Numbered from the stretch's first letter, positions 33,776 through 45,089 are shown. The stretch is 53,256 bases of DNA from Olsenella profusa F0195 (GCF_000468755.1 NZ_AWEZ01000016.1:1-53256); one strand, 5' to 3'. Notes: generated from the letters alone by a model not told the origin. Made by a program: numbers and translations.

Positions 33776-36775
33776 ATGCTGAGTACCGTCATCAAGAGGA
33801 ACAGCTACCAGGACTCCATCAACCTGATGCTGCTCACCAATGCGATCAATGCGCTGCCCGGTGTCACGAAGAGTCAGATCATGATGGGCACCGATGCCAA
33901 TAAGGACATCCTCGAGGGTGCGGGCCTCCTGACCGACGAGGCGGCGGCAGCCTCACCCTCCGACATGGTCATCGTCGTCGACTCCGAGCGCGAGGAGACG
34001 GTGGGTGAGGTCCTGGCCGAGACCGAGCGCTTCCTCTCTGACCTTTCCGTGAGGGGGGATGCCTCCCAGCTCGCCGAGGTGGAGAGCTGGGACGAGGCCC
34101 TTGGGGCCATGCCCGACGCAAACCTCGCCCTCTTCTCCACGCCGGGCGAGTACACCGCGCCCGAGATCGGGCATGCCCTCGACCTCGGTCTCAACGTCTT
34201 CTCGTTCACGGACAACATCAGCCTCGCCGACGAGGCGAGCCTGAAGCGGAAGGCACATGAGAAGGGCCTCATGCTCATGGGTCCCGATTGCGGCACCGGC
34301 ATCATCAGCTCGACTCCCATCGCCTTCACGAACGTGGTCAGGCCCGGCCGCATCGGCATCGTGGGCGCCTCCGGCACGGGCATCCAGGAGGTCACCTGCA
34401 TCATCGACCGCCTGGGCGAAGGCGTGACCCATGCCATCGGCACGGGCGGGCGCGACCTTTCCGGCGCCGTGGGCGCCATCACCGTCATGGATGGCATCTC
34501 TGCCCTCGAGCATGATAGGGAGGTCAAGGTCATCTGCGTCATCTCCAAGCCACCCGCGCGGGAGGTCCGTGACAGGGTGGTTGACCTCCTTGAGCGCTGC
34601 ACCAAGCCAGTCGTGGCCATATTTCTGGGTGAGAGGCCGGAGCACCATCTCGGCAGGGTCTATCTGGCCCACACCCTCGAGGAGACAGCCAGGATCGCGG
34701 TCGACCTCGCAGAGGGAAGGCCGGTCAAGAGGAACTACCTCGAGCCGCTCGGCTTTACGTGCAAGGACCCACTCCCCGAGGGCAGGACCGTGGTCGGCCT
34801 CTATTCGGGCGGCACCCTGGCGAATGAGGCAGGCATGCTCGTCTCCGAGGCGCTGGACCTCGGTGGCGTCGTGAAGGAGGACGGCTACATCCTCCACGCC
34901 GATGGCTATGACGTGATTGACCTCGGCGACGACGTCTACACCCAGGGTCGTCCGCACCCCATGATCGACCCCGATGTCCGCATCGACCACATCCGGAAGT
35001 ACGCCCGCAGTCCGCGTGCCGGCGTCATCCTCTTCGACGTGATGCTTGGCTATGGCTGCCATCCTGACATGGCGGGGGCCCTGGCTCCCGTGATTCGCGA
35101 AGAGCTCTCCGTCGCCCGCAAGGAAGGCCGCGAACTTCACTTCGTGGGCTCGGTCACCGGTACCGAGGCAGATCCGCAGGACTACCAGAAATCCTTTGCG
35201 GAACTCCGTGCCGTGGGTGTCCATATGGAGACCTCCAACGCCCGTGCCGTCCGCTATGCCCTGGAGCTCAAGGGCGTCCACCTCATCGAGGCGGACCGCA
35301 CTTTCGTTCCCTATGAGCCGAGCTGCAAGGATCCAGTTCCCGAGCCCTCCGAGTCCGTGCGCGAGCTTCTCGATGCCAAGCCTCGCATCATCAATGTGGG
35401 TGTCGAGTCCTTCAATGACTCCCTGCGTGCCTGCGGTGCGAGGTCCGTCCAGTACAGCTGGAAGCCTATGGCTGGCGGCGACAGGCACCTGATCCATCTC
35501 CTTCAGGGGCTCAGCGAACACGAGGAGGAGATCGACGAGGCAAACGACGTCGTGATTGGCCGCTTGCGTGACTCGCAGCCCTTCCTCGTGGATGTGGTGC
35601 CTGCCAAGGGCGAGATTCCCGAGCTTGCGGGCAGGGTCATCCTTCATGCGGGCCCCCCGATCGAGTACACCCACATGTCCGACCCCATGCAGGGTTCCTG
35701 CGTTGGCGCCGTCCTCTTCGAGGGCTGGGCAGACAGCGAGGAAGATGCCCGAAGGCTCCTCGAATCCGGGGAGGTTGCCTTCAAGCCCTGCCACTCCGCG
35801 CACGCCGTCGGTCCCATGGGTGGCATCACGACGGGTGGCATGGCGGTGCTCAAGGTCGTGAACAAGGTCGACGGCACCGTGGGCTTCTGCACCATGAACG
35901 AGGGAATCGGCAAGGTCCTGCGCTTTGGTGCCTATGACCAGGAGGTCATCGACCGTCTGCACTGGATGGCGGACGTCCTCGCCCCCGTGCTCTCGGCGGC
36001 GATCCGCTCGGTTCCAGGCGGCCTCAACATCAATCCTATGATCGCCAAGGCCATCACGATGGGAGACGAGTTTCACCAGCGCAACATCGCCGCGTCCCTT
36101 GTCTTCCTCAAGACTGTCGCACCGCTCATCACCGTGCTTGATTGGGACCAGGGAGAGAAGCAGGACGTCATCCAGTTCCTTGCCGACACCGACCAGTTCT
36201 TCCTGAACATCATGATGGCGGCGGGCAAGTCGATGGTGGACTACGCCCGCAAGTACGAGCATGGCTGCGTCGTCACGACGATGGCGAGAAACGGCGAGAG
36301 CTTTGGCATCAGGATTGCCGGCATGGGGGACGAGTGGTTCTGTGCGCCCGTCAACACGCCCCAGGGCCTCTACTTCACCGGCTACTCTGCCGAAGATGCG
36401 AATCCCGACATCGGCGACTCCGCCATCACTGAGACCGTCGGTGTGGGTGCGATGGCGATGATCGCCGCCCCGGGCGTCACCCGCTTCGTCGGTGCCGGTG
36501 GCTTCGAGGACGCCATCCGCTATTCCAAGGAGGGCGAGAGGATCTGCATCGCCCACAATCCCAACTGGACGATTCCTACCTGGGACTTCAAGGGCACGAA
36601 CCTCGGCATCGACATCCGCAAGGTCGTGGCGACCGGCATCACGCCGACCATCAATACCGGCATTGCGAACAAGAGGGCCGGCCTTGGCCAGATCGGTGCC
36701 GGTACAGTCCTTGCCCCCATGGGCTGCTTCACCAAGGCGCTCGAGGCCTATGCGGCAAAGCATGGCATCGAGTAG
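33776..36775 (+). CDS. Fused AllF-AllG subunits of oxamic transcarbamylase (FdrA-YlbE)
   Basis: One frame of 999 residues joins two proteins that are separate in E. coli. Residues 1 to about 560 are FdrA/AllF: a CoA-binding-like part (LMGPDCGTGIISSTPIAF, GIVGASGTGIQEVTC, IGTGGRDLSGAVG) and a ligase-like part (LYSGGTLANEA, GRPHPMIDP). Residues from about 590 to the end are YlbE/AllG (DUF1116): ILHAGPPIEYTHMSDPMQG, HAVGPMGGITTGGM, ITMGDEFHQRN, APGVTRFVGAGG. The enzyme, with AllH, splits oxalurate into oxamate and carbamoyl phosphate. The linker region has no stop or frameshift, so the fusion is real. Confidence 0.85.
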   Translation: MLSTVIKRNSYQDSINLMLLTNAINALPGVTKSQIMMGTDANKDILEGAGLLTDEAAAASPSDMVIVVDSEREETVGEVLAETERFLSDLSVRGDASQLAEVESWDEALGAMPDANLALFSTPGEYTAPEIGHALDLGLNVFSFTDNISLADEASLKRKAHEKGLMLMGPDCGTGIISSTPIAFTNVVRPGRIGIVGASGTGIQEVTCIIDRLGEGVTHAIGTGGRDLSGAVGAITVMDGISALEHDREVKVICVISKPPAREVRDRVVDLLERCTKPVVAIFLGERPEHHLGRVYLAHTLEETARIAVDLAEGRPVKRNYLEPLGFTCKDPLPEGRTVVGLYSGGTLANEAGMLVSEALDLGGVVKEDGYILHADGYDVIDLGDDVYTQGRPHPMIDPDVRIDHIRKYARSPRAGVILFDVMLGYGCHPDMAGALAPVIREELSVARKEGRELHFVGSVTGTEADPQDYQKSFAELRAVGVHMETSNARAVRYALELKGVHLIEADRTFVPYEPSCKDPVPEPSESVRELLDAKPRIINVGVESFNDSLRACGARSVQYSWKPMAGGDRHLIHLLQGLSEHEEEIDEANDVVIGRLRDSQPFLVDVVPAKGEIPELAGRVILHAGPPIEYTHMSDPMQGSCVGAVLFEGWADSEEDARRLLESGEVAFKPCHSAHAVGPMGGITTGGMAVLKVVNKVDGTVGFCTMNEGIGKVLRFGAYDQEVIDRLHWMADVLAPVLSAAIRSVPGGLNINPMIAKAITMGDEFHQRNIAASLVFLKTVAPLITVLDWDQGEKQDVIQFLADTDQFFLNIMMAAGKSMVDYARKYEHGCVVTTMARNGESFGIRIAGMGDEWFCAPVNTPQGLYFTGYSAEDANPDIGDSAITETVGVGAMAMIAAPGVTRFVGAGGFEDAIRYSKEGERICIAHNPNWTIPTWDFKGTNLGIDIRKVVATGITPTINTGIANKRAGLGQIGAGTVLAPMGCFTKALEAYAAKHGIE

Positions 36776-36788
36776 GCAGGGGACAGCC

Positions 36789-37736
36789 ATGGGGACACAG
36801 GCGCGGATCTCCTCCTCCCTTGTCCCCCTAGGGGGGGATTCGCTTGCCGGCGTGGTCGTGCAGGCCTTTGCCCATGGAATGGACGTCCAGCCCGATCAGG
36901 GTCGGCTCTTCTACGTCGGCGGGCATGACAGGCCCCTCTCCTGCATTGGCCTCCAGCTCCCCCAAGGACAGACCGGCCTGCTTCTTGACCGGGCCCGCAT
37001 CGGTGATGAGGTGCGCATAACCTCGCGGGGACTCTTCCTGACACGTGGCAGCCGTCCGCTCCTGCGCCTTGTCTGGACGGAGCTGGAGACGGTCCGCCTC
37101 TCCCTCACGTCCCAACTCTCCCCGGAGGGGCGCAGGCGCGTGGCTTCGGCCGTCGCGCACGCTGATCCCCCACTTTCCCCAGGGCTCGCCATCGACACAA
37201 GCCTGCTCGCTGCCCTGCGGGGTCTGGCAGTGGGGGAGGCCGCCAGGGAGGATGCCATCTTCTGGCTTCTTGGTCGGGGGCTGGGCCTCACCCCCTCGGG
37301 AGATGACATCCTCTCCGGTTTTGGCCTGGGTCTTCGTGCCCGGGGGGACGAAGGGGACCTTGCCGCCTTTGCAGGTGCGCTTCAGCGCACGCTCCTCATC
37401 CGGCACACCACGCCCGTAAGCGAGGCCTACCTGGCGGCGATGCTCGAAGGTACCTGCAACGAGGGATTTCTCGAGCTTCTTGAGGCGGCACAGGAAGGGA
37501 GGCCGCTCGAGGGTGCCCTTGCGGGGGCCAGGTCCTACGGCCATACCTCGGGGGACGATATGCTTCTTGGCCTCTATGCCGCATTCGCACGTCGGGCCCC
37601 CTCCCCCTCCTTGTGGGGATGGGGCAACAGCCTCTGGCGTCACACCGTCATCGGCAAGAACGGAGGAGCCCATGCCTACGACGCACCCCGAGCGCATCGT
37701 GATCGCCCTCGGCGGCAATGCCATCCTGACGGATGA
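36789..37736 (+). CDS. allH: AllH subunit of oxamic transcarbamylase (DUF2877)
   Basis: The 315-residue protein has the DUF2877 signature GLGLTPSGDDILSGFGLGL, and near the end SYGHTSGDDMLLGLYAAF, a second copy of the S-G-D-D pattern. It starts at ATG 36789, 13 bases after allFG, behind AGGGGA. Its 3' end overlaps the carbamate kinase gene by 65 bases, so the last 20 residues may be less conserved. It matches ylbF of E. coli, a subunit of the oxamic transcarbamylase. Confidence 0.8.
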   Translation: MGTQARISSSLVPLGGDSLAGVVVQAFAHGMDVQPDQGRLFYVGGHDRPLSCIGLQLPQGQTGLLLDRARIGDEVRITSRGLFLTRGSRPLLRLVWTELETVRLSLTSQLSPEGRRRVASAVAHADPPLSPGLAIDTSLLAALRGLAVGEAAREDAIFWLLGRGLGLTPSGDDILSGFGLGLRARGDEGDLAAFAGALQRTLLIRHTTPVSEAYLAAMLEGTCNEGFLELLEAAQEGRPLEGALAGARSYGHTSGDDMLLGLYAAFARRAPSPSLWGWGNSLWRHTVIGKNGGAHAYDAPRAHRDRPRRQCHPDG

Positions 37737-38619
37737 CCCCTCGGCAGAGGCGCAGATCAGGGCGCTTCAGAGGACCTGCGCCCACATCGTCCCCCTGGTT
37801 CGGGAGGGCAAGGAGATAGTCATCACACACGGCAATGGCCCCCAGGTGGGAAACCTGCTCCTGCAGCAGGAGACGGGCTCCTCTGCCAGGAGCCCCGCCA
37901 TGCCGCTCGACACCTGTGTCGCAATGACGCAGGGATCGATCGGCTACTGGACCGTGCTGGCACTCAAGACCGAGCTCAAGCGGGCGGGCCTCGACCACAG
38001 GGTCGACGTGCTCATGACAACGACGTCGGTTGCGGCGGACGATCCGGCCTTCAGGCACCCGACCAAGCCGATAGGTCCCTTCCTCACCGAGGAGGACGCA
38101 AAGGCACAGGCGGCGATTGATGGCTGCACCTACATAGAGGACGCAGGCCGTGGCTGGCGTAAGGTCGTGCCCTCGCCCCAACCGCTCGACGTGCCCGGCT
38201 CCGCCTGCGTCCCGGCGCTTGTCGAGCGTGGCGACATCGTGGTCTGCGTCGGAGGCGGCGGCATCCCGGTCGTCGAGACCGAAGACGGCTTTCGCGGCGT
38301 CGAGGGTGTCATCGACAAGGATCTCATGGCAGAGAAGCTCGCTGAGATCGTGGATGCAGACAATCTCGTGATCTGCACGGGCGTGGACAATGTCTGCATC
38401 GACTTCAACAGGCCGACCCAGCGTGCCTTGGGCGAGGTCTCCGTTCCGGAGCTTGAGCGCTACATCGATGAGGGCCAGTTCCCACAGGGGAGCATGCTTC
38501 CCAAGGTCGAGGCCTGCATCCGCTTCGTCGAGTCCGGTGCGGGTCGCGCGGCCACGATCACCTCGCTCGGTCGCCTGCGTGACCTGAGTCAGGGCGCCGG
38601 CACCCGTATCGTACGATAG
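37672..38619 (+). CDS. arcC: Carbamate kinase
   Basis: The 315-residue protein has the amino acid kinase fold with IVIALGGNAI at the N-terminus, VITHGNGPQVGNLLLQQE, GRGWRKVVPSPQP and VCVGGGGIPV, all of carbamate kinase. It converts carbamoyl phosphate and ADP to ATP, ammonia and carbon dioxide. Here it would harvest ATP from the oxamic transcarbamylase product. The ATG at 37672 follows GGAGGAG. In E. coli a dedicated kinase (allK, formerly ybcF) has the same place. Confidence 0.92.
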   Translation: MPTTHPERIVIALGGNAILTDDPSAEAQIRALQRTCAHIVPLVREGKEIVITHGNGPQVGNLLLQQETGSSARSPAMPLDTCVAMTQGSIGYWTVLALKTELKRAGLDHRVDVLMTTTSVAADDPAFRHPTKPIGPFLTEEDAKAQAAIDGCTYIEDAGRGWRKVVPSPQPLDVPGSACVPALVERGDIVVCVGGGGIPVVETEDGFRGVEGVIDKDLMAEKLAEIVDADNLVICTGVDNVCIDFNRPTQRALGEVSVPELERYIDEGQFPQGSMLPKVEACIRFVESGAGRAATITSLGRLRDLSQGAGTRIVR

Positions 38620-38646
38620 TCACCATCTTGAGAGAAAGGACCTGAC

Positions 38647-39699
38647 ATGCTCGTTGCACGTGAGGAGCTCAAGCGGCTCATGAAGGGGAAGTTCATGGCG
38701 GCAGGTCTCCATGAGGGGCATGCTGACGAGATGGCAGAGGTGCTCACCTGGTCGAGCGAACGGGGTCTTCACAGCCACGGAGAGGTGCGTGTCGAGTACT
38801 ACGCCGAGCGCATCTCCAAGGGTGGCATCACGATAGACCCAAGATGGGACTGGGAGCAGACGGGTCCCTGCTCGGGCATCCTCGATGCGGACAATGGCTG
38901 CGGCTATCCCTTTGCGATCCTAGGCCTCAAGAAGGCCATGGAGCTCGCACGGGAGCATGGCCTCGGCGTCGTGGGCATGAAGAACATCTCCCACTCGGGA
39001 GCCTTGGGATACTACACCGAGATGGCAGCGAAGAGCGACCTCTGCTGTCTCACGATGTGTCAGTCCGACCCGATGGTCATTCCGTATGGCGGCGCGGAAC
39101 CCTTCTATGGCACGAATCCGATCGCCTTCGGTGCTCCGACGGCAGACGAGCGCTTCGTGAACTTCGACATGGCGACGACGGTGCAGGCATGGGGGAAGAT
39201 CCTCGATGCCAAGAGCGCCGGCCGCCCCATCCCCGATGACTGGGCCGTCGATGCGGATGGCAAGCCGACGACCGACCCCCACAAGGTCAATGCCCTGCGT
39301 GCCATTGCGGGTCCCAAGGGCTACGGCCTGATGATGGTCGTCGACATCCTCTCCGGCATCCTTCTGGGCGTGCCCTCCGGCAAGAACGTCTCCTCGATGT
39401 ACCACGACCTGTCTGAGGGCAGGAACCTGGGCCATCTCCACATCGTGATCGACCCGTCCCGCTTCTGCGGCCTGGACGAGTTCAAGCGCCACATGTCCCA
39501 GACTCTGGATGAGCTGGCTGCCGTGAGGCCGGGCCCGGGCTTCGACAAGGTCTACTATCCTGGCGAGCGGGCGCTCATCCGCAAGGCCAAGTGCGATGCA
39601 GTGGGTGGCATCGAGGTCGTGGATGACATCTACGACTACCTCATCTCCGACAAGCTCTACATCCACAGCTGGGACCACAGAAACCGTTTCGCCGAGTAG
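38647..39699 (+). CDS. allD: Ureidoglycolate dehydrogenase (NAD(P)+)
   Basis: The 350-residue protein belongs to the malate/lactate dehydrogenase type 2 family. The N-terminal LHSHGEVRVEYYAERISKGG and VGMKNISHSGALGYYTEMA include the catalytic His and substrate loops. AFGAPTADERFVNFDMATT is the dinucleotide site. It oxidises (S)-ureidoglycolate to oxalurate, the substrate of the AllFGH complex. It is the last gene of the ureide operon, with a ribosome site GAGAAAGGA. Confidence 0.9.
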   Translation: MLVAREELKRLMKGKFMAAGLHEGHADEMAEVLTWSSERGLHSHGEVRVEYYAERISKGGITIDPRWDWEQTGPCSGILDADNGCGYPFAILGLKKAMELAREHGLGVVGMKNISHSGALGYYTEMAAKSDLCCLTMCQSDPMVIPYGGAEPFYGTNPIAFGAPTADERFVNFDMATTVQAWGKILDAKSAGRPIPDDWAVDADGKPTTDPHKVNALRAIAGPKGYGLMMVVDILSGILLGVPSGKNVSSMYHDLSEGRNLGHLHIVIDPSRFCGLDEFKRHMSQTLDELAAVRPGPGFDKVYYPGERALIRKAKCDAVGGIEVVDDIYDYLISDKLYIHSWDHRNRFAE

Positions 39700-39756
39700 G
39701 GCACAGGCAGGCAGGAGGACTCCGAAACGTGTGCCACGGACACCGGCACTCACGGG

Positions 39757-40712
39757 AATGCCTGTTTTCAGGTGGTCATGGGTGCCAAGGTGTCCAGGGT
39801 GTTCGAGGCGCTGATGCTCCTGCTCGACCCCTCCTGACGCACGGCACGGAGAAGGACGGCTCCGGTGCCCCCACGGTACGGGACGACCGCGGCTGGGGCG
39901 ATGGGATCCTCTCGACCGTCGCCAGGATGTTCACGCCCCTCATGCCCGCCATCGCGGCGGCTGGCCTCGTCAAGGGCGTCCTCACGGCCGTCTCGCTGAT
40001 CTTCAAGCAGCGGGGCATCGACATCACCACCAACGACACCTATGTGCTGCTGTATGCCGCCGGCCAGGTCATCTTCTACTTCCTGCCCATCTTCCTGGGC
40101 TATACGGCGGCCAAGGCGCTCAGGTGCAACGAGATCATCGCCATGGTCCTCGGGGCCTTCCTCTGCTATCCGCAGGTCGACAAGCCCATCCAGGATGTGG
40201 GAACGGCGACGACGATCTATGGCATCCCCGGCGTCAAGGCGACGTGGACGATCGGCGAGTCCACCAAGGTCTTCAGCTACACCGAATCCGTCATTCCCAT
40301 CCTGCTCGCCTTTGCGGGCGCCGCCAACTTCGCGCAGGGCGGTGCAGTCCCCGGTGTGTGGCTCAAGACCAAGAGCGAGGAGATGAGGGGCGTCTCCCTG
40401 TCCGTCATGATCTCCGCCGTGCTCGTGGGCATCACCGAGCCTGCCATCTACGGCTGCAACCTGCGCTTCAAGTGGCCCATGGCCTGCGCCATCATCGCTG
40501 GTGCCGTGGGTGGGGCCATCATGGGCTTCGGCAACGTCTTTGGCGACGCCTTCGCCACCAACGGTGTGCTGACCATCTTCACGTACGCCTCCTTTGGTAT
40601 CGCGCAGTTCGTGTTCTACCTGGTCGGATGCGCCGTTGCGTTCTTCGGTGCCGCAGCCCCCACGGCCGTCGTGGGCTTTGAGGAGCTCACCGACGAGGGG
40701 ATGGAGGTCTAG
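39757..40712 (+). pseudogene. Beta-glucoside PTS EIIBC remnant with internal deletion
   Basis: Only the end of an EIIB domain is left (CFQVVMGAKVSRVFEAL, out of frame and stopped at 39837). The EIIC part is open from about 39891 (STVARMFTPLMPAIAAAGLVKG) to 40712. Within EIIC, VIPILLA is joined directly to FAGAANFAQGGAV; about 80-100 residues normally between these helices are missing, in frame. No EIIA domain is attached. The protein cannot be a working permease. Confidence 0.75.
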
Positions 40713-40714
40713 GC

Positions 40715-42143
<1,429 letters not shown>

Positions 42144-42168
42144 CGCCCCGGTGGTTCCCGTGGCAGGG

Positions 42169-42330
42169 GGGAGTCGTATGCAATCTTGAGCCAGTGTTTG
42201 GGGAGTCGTTCGCAAACTCGGATGACCCCTCTTCGTAAAGTTGCAGGTAAAGGAGCTGCAGCTACTTTTTGGAGCGGAAAAGTCAGCCCAAAATCGCGAA
42301 CGACTCCCGAGAGGATTGCGAACGACTCCC
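42169..42330. repeat. Inverted-repeat element, copy 1 (about 162 bp)
   Basis: The ends GGGAGTCGTATGCAATC and GATTGCGAACGACTCCC form a 17-bp terminal inverted repeat (15 matches). A second, inner pair (GGGAGTCGTTCGCAA at 42201 and its inverse at 42294-42308) is nested inside. A related copy is at 46982. It contains no gene and lies between two convergent genes. Confidence 0.8.
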
Positions 42331-42359
42331 GGGAGGGTTGCCTACCTCAGGCGGCGCTC

Positions 42360-43364
42360 CTATCTCGTTGACTCGAGCCAGTTGACCGCACAGGGCAGGA
42401 TGCGCTGTTGCGGAGCCTGCTCTCCGGCGATCAACTGCGCGAGCATCGTGCAGGCCAGCTTCCCTTCCTCCTCGACGGGCTCGACCAATGTGGATATGGA
42501 GGGGGATGCGAGGCGGGTCCACTCGGCATTGTTGAGCCCCAGGAGGCCGACCCGCTCCGGAATGAGCTGGCGCATGGAGAGGAGTGCCTCATAGGTACGG
42601 GCGAGGGCCCATTGGTGCATGCAGAAGACGAGGGTTCTTCTGGACGGGTTGAGGGTGTATTCGAACTGATGCCGCAGCTCGGTGAGGGATGGCGCCTGAT
42701 GGGAGATGGCGATATGCTGGAAGGGGCGTCCGTGTTCCTCCAGCGCGTCAGACAGCCCCCGCAGGCGCTCGGAACGGGTGCGCATCTCCTCGACATTCGC
42801 TGCTAGCACCACGAACTCCTCGTATCCCTTGGCGATGCATGAGCTGGTGGCGTCATAGACGCCACCGTAGAGGTCCGTCTTCACCCAGGTGCTCGTCAGG
42901 TCGATGAGGTTGAAGTCATAGAAGACCACGGGCTTTCGCGCCCGTTTGATGCGCTCGTTGATGGCGCGGTAGCGTTTCGTCGGCTGTATGGCAAACCCGT
43001 CAACCCCGAGCGAGAGCATCTTCTCGACATAGTCATGCTCCACCTGAGGATCAAAGTGCGTGTCACAGACGACGGTCTGAAAGCCGCGTCCATATGCCTC
43101 GGTCTCAAAGCCCGAGACGAATCGTCCGGCCCATGCATTGGTGTTGTCCTCGAGGAGCACGGCGATGACCCCCGACTTGACGTTCCCGAGCATGCGCGCC
43201 TGTGCATTCGGCACATAGCCGAGCTCTTGGATGGCCTGCTCGACGGTCCTGCGCGTGCCTTGGCTCATGCGTTCGAACTTCCCATTGAGGTAATGGGAGA
43301 CGGTTGCGGTGGAGGTATGCGCCGCGCGCGCCACGTCTCGTATGGTCACGCGCTGGCCATCCAT
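42360..43364 (-). CDS. LacI-family transcriptional regulator
   Basis: The 334-residue protein has the LacI helix-turn-helix at its N-terminus (TIRDVARAAHTSTATVSHYLNG) and a hinge (LGYVPNAQARMLG). A periplasmic-binding-like sugar domain follows (VIAVLLEDNTNAWAGRFVSGFE). It is divergent from the fructose-family PTS operon and probably represses it until the sugar or sugar phosphate binds. The ATG at 43364 is preceded by GGAGGG. Confidence 0.92.
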   Translation of the reverse strand: MDGQRVTIRDVARAAHTSTATVSHYLNGKFERMSQGTRRTVEQAIQELGYVPNAQARMLGNVKSGVIAVLLEDNTNAWAGRFVSGFETEAYGRGFQTVVCDTHFDPQVEHDYVEKMLSLGVDGFAIQPTKRYRAINERIKRARKPVVFYDFNLIDLTSTWVKTDLYGGVYDATSSCIAKGYEEFVVLAANVEEMRTRSERLRGLSDALEEHGRPFQHIAISHQAPSLTELRHQFEYTLNPSRRTLVFCMHQWALARTYEALLSMRQLIPERVGLLGLNNAEWTRLASPSISTLVEPVEEEGKLACTMLAQLIAGEQAPQQRILPCAVNWLESTR

Positions 43365-43474
43365 GGCAATCCCTCCAATGTGCTGGCATGGGAGCAATGA
43401 TAGCGGCAGGAACGTAGGGCTCCCCTGTGGTTATGCCCAGTCACCGATGCTCCCATCTTTCTGTTGACATTCAT

Positions 43475-43487
43475 ATCACTTTGTGAT
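43475..43487. promoter_or_regulatory. Possible LacI operator (ATCAC-n3-GTGAT) near a -35 box
   Basis: A 5+5 palindrome follows the TTGACA hexamer at 43464-43469 in the 320-base AT-rich divergent region. The -10 box is not clear. The region has no gene. Confidence 0.4.
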
Positions 43488-43685
43488 TCACGAGCGTGCA
43501 GAATATGTCAATCGTTTAACTAAAATACAAAATTCTGGATAACAAAGACATATACCGAATAAATATTGATAGACATCTCCATCCAATTCAAGATAGGCAT
43601 CGAACGACCAAGCGTTTGGCAATGGCTGCCGCTCGATCCGGACGCGCGTCAGTGTGTGATCGCACTGCTCGTAGGGGAGGGGAAC

Positions 43686-45089
43686 ATGAGACTTGTTGCC
43701 GTATGCGCGTGCACCGTTGGCATCGCACATACCTATCTGGCAAAGAAGGCCATCGAGAAGGAGTGCGCACGGCGCGGGATAGACTGCAAGGTGGAGGCCC
43801 AGGGCGGCCTGGGCATCGAGAACGAGCTCACGCAGGACGAGGTCGATGGGGCGGACGTCGTCCTGCATGCCATTGACGTTGGCATAGAGGGAGACGACCG
43901 CTTCGAGGGCATGCGGGGGAGGGGCCGCTTCCTCAAGGTGGGCACCGCGGAGGTCATCTCTGACGCCTCGGTCGCCGTCGACCAGGCGGTTGCCTTGGCC
44001 GAGGCGGCCGCCGAGGTCGAGACGTCCGGTGGGGTACGGCAGGGCATCTTCGCCAACATGGGGCGCGACCTCCTGAACGCGTTCAACACCGGTGTGTCGT
44101 ACTTCATCCCGGTCGTCGTCATCGGTGGCGTGTTCCTGGCGTTCTCGCTGGCATCGGGCCAGGCGGGCAGCTCTGGCATGGAGGTCACCAACCCCTTCAT
44201 GCAGAACCTCAACCTCATCGGCATGGCGGGCATCAGCATGATGATCCCCGTGCTGGCCGCCTACATCGCCTACTCGATTGCCGGCAAGCCTGCCCTCGCC
44301 CCGGGCTTCGTCCTGGGCTACCTGGTCAACAACCCCGTGCCCGTGGGTGAGACCAACGTCTCCACGGGCTTTCTGGGCGCCATGATCATGGCCGTCGTGA
44401 CGGGCTACTTCGTCCGCTGGATGAAGACGTGGAGGACGAACGACACCGTCCGCACCATCATGCCCATCCTGATCATCCCCATCCTCACCTCGCTGGTCCT
44501 TGGCCTGCTGTACATCTACGTGCTTGCGGGTCCTCTGAGCGTCGTCATGGTGTGGCTCACGGACGTGCTCGGCAGCCTGCAGGGCGGTTCGGCGGTGGCG
44601 CTCGGCCTGGTCATTGGCCTCATGACCGCGTTCGACATGGGCGGTCCCGTCAACAAGACCGCCTCCACCTTCACGATGGCACTCATGACGACGGGCGTGT
44701 ACGCTCCTAACGGCATGTTCCGTGTCGCCGTCGCGGTGCCTCCCATCGCCTGTGGCATCGCCTCGCTCGTCGCGCGCACCAAGTTTGATGACGCGGATCG
44801 TCAGATGGGCGTCTCCGCCATCTTCATGGGCTGCATCGGCATCACCGAGGGCGCCATTCCCTTTGCCGTCAAGGATCTCGGGCGCACGCTTCCCGGCATC
44901 ATGATTGGCTCCGCCGTCGGTGCAGGGCTGGCGGCGCTGCAGGGCATCGAATGCTACGTGCCCCACGGTGGCTTCATCGTCGCCCTCGCCACCAGCAACA
45001 TCCCTCTGTTCTGCCTGGACATCGTGATTGGCGCGCTGATCGGTGCGGCAGTTCTGGTTGCCATGAAGCCAAGGCTGCAGGAACGGTGA
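43686..45089 (+). CDS. PTS fructose-family EIIBC
   Basis: The 467-residue protein joins EIIB (active Cys in CACTVGIAHTYLAKKAIEKE, residues 1 to about 100) with a fructose-type EIIC (from about 120: NAFNTGVSYFIPVVVIGGVFLAFSL, and TAFDMGGPVNKTA, a conserved substrate loop). It takes up and phosphorylates a ketose. EIIA is encoded two genes downstream. The ATG at 43686 follows GGGGAGGGG. Confidence 0.92.
   Translation: MRLVAVCACTVGIAHTYLAKKAIEKECARRGIDCKVEAQGGLGIENELTQDEVDGADVVLHAIDVGIEGDDRFEGMRGRGRFLKVGTAEVISDASVAVDQAVALAEAAAEVETSGGVRQGIFANMGRDLLNAFNTGVSYFIPVVVIGGVFLAFSLASGQAGSSGMEVTNPFMQNLNLIGMAGISMMIPVLAAYIAYSIAGKPALAPGFVLGYLVNNPVPVGETNVSTGFLGAMIMAVVTGYFVRWMKTWRTNDTVRTIMPILIIPILTSLVLGLLYIYVLAGPLSVVMVWLTDVLGSLQGGSAVALGLVIGLMTAFDMGGPVNKTASTFTMALMTTGVYAPNGMFRVAVAVPPIACGIASLVARTKFDDADRQMGVSAIFMGCIGITEGAIPFAVKDLGRTLPGIMIGSAVGAGLAALQGIECYVPHGGFIVALATSNIPLFCLDIVIGALIGAAVLVAMKPRLQER

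Noticed and set aside
33953-36790. A 945-codon open frame on the minus strand opposite allFG
   Set aside because: It is a shadow of the GC-rich coding strand: no ribosome site, no recognisable domain, and its residues reflect reversed codons of the real gene.
43488-44966. A 492-codon minus-strand frame opposite the fructose PTS gene
   Set aside because: It is rich in Asp, His, Arg and Gly, as expected from antisense translation of GC-rich DNA, and the plus strand encodes a clear EIIBC.
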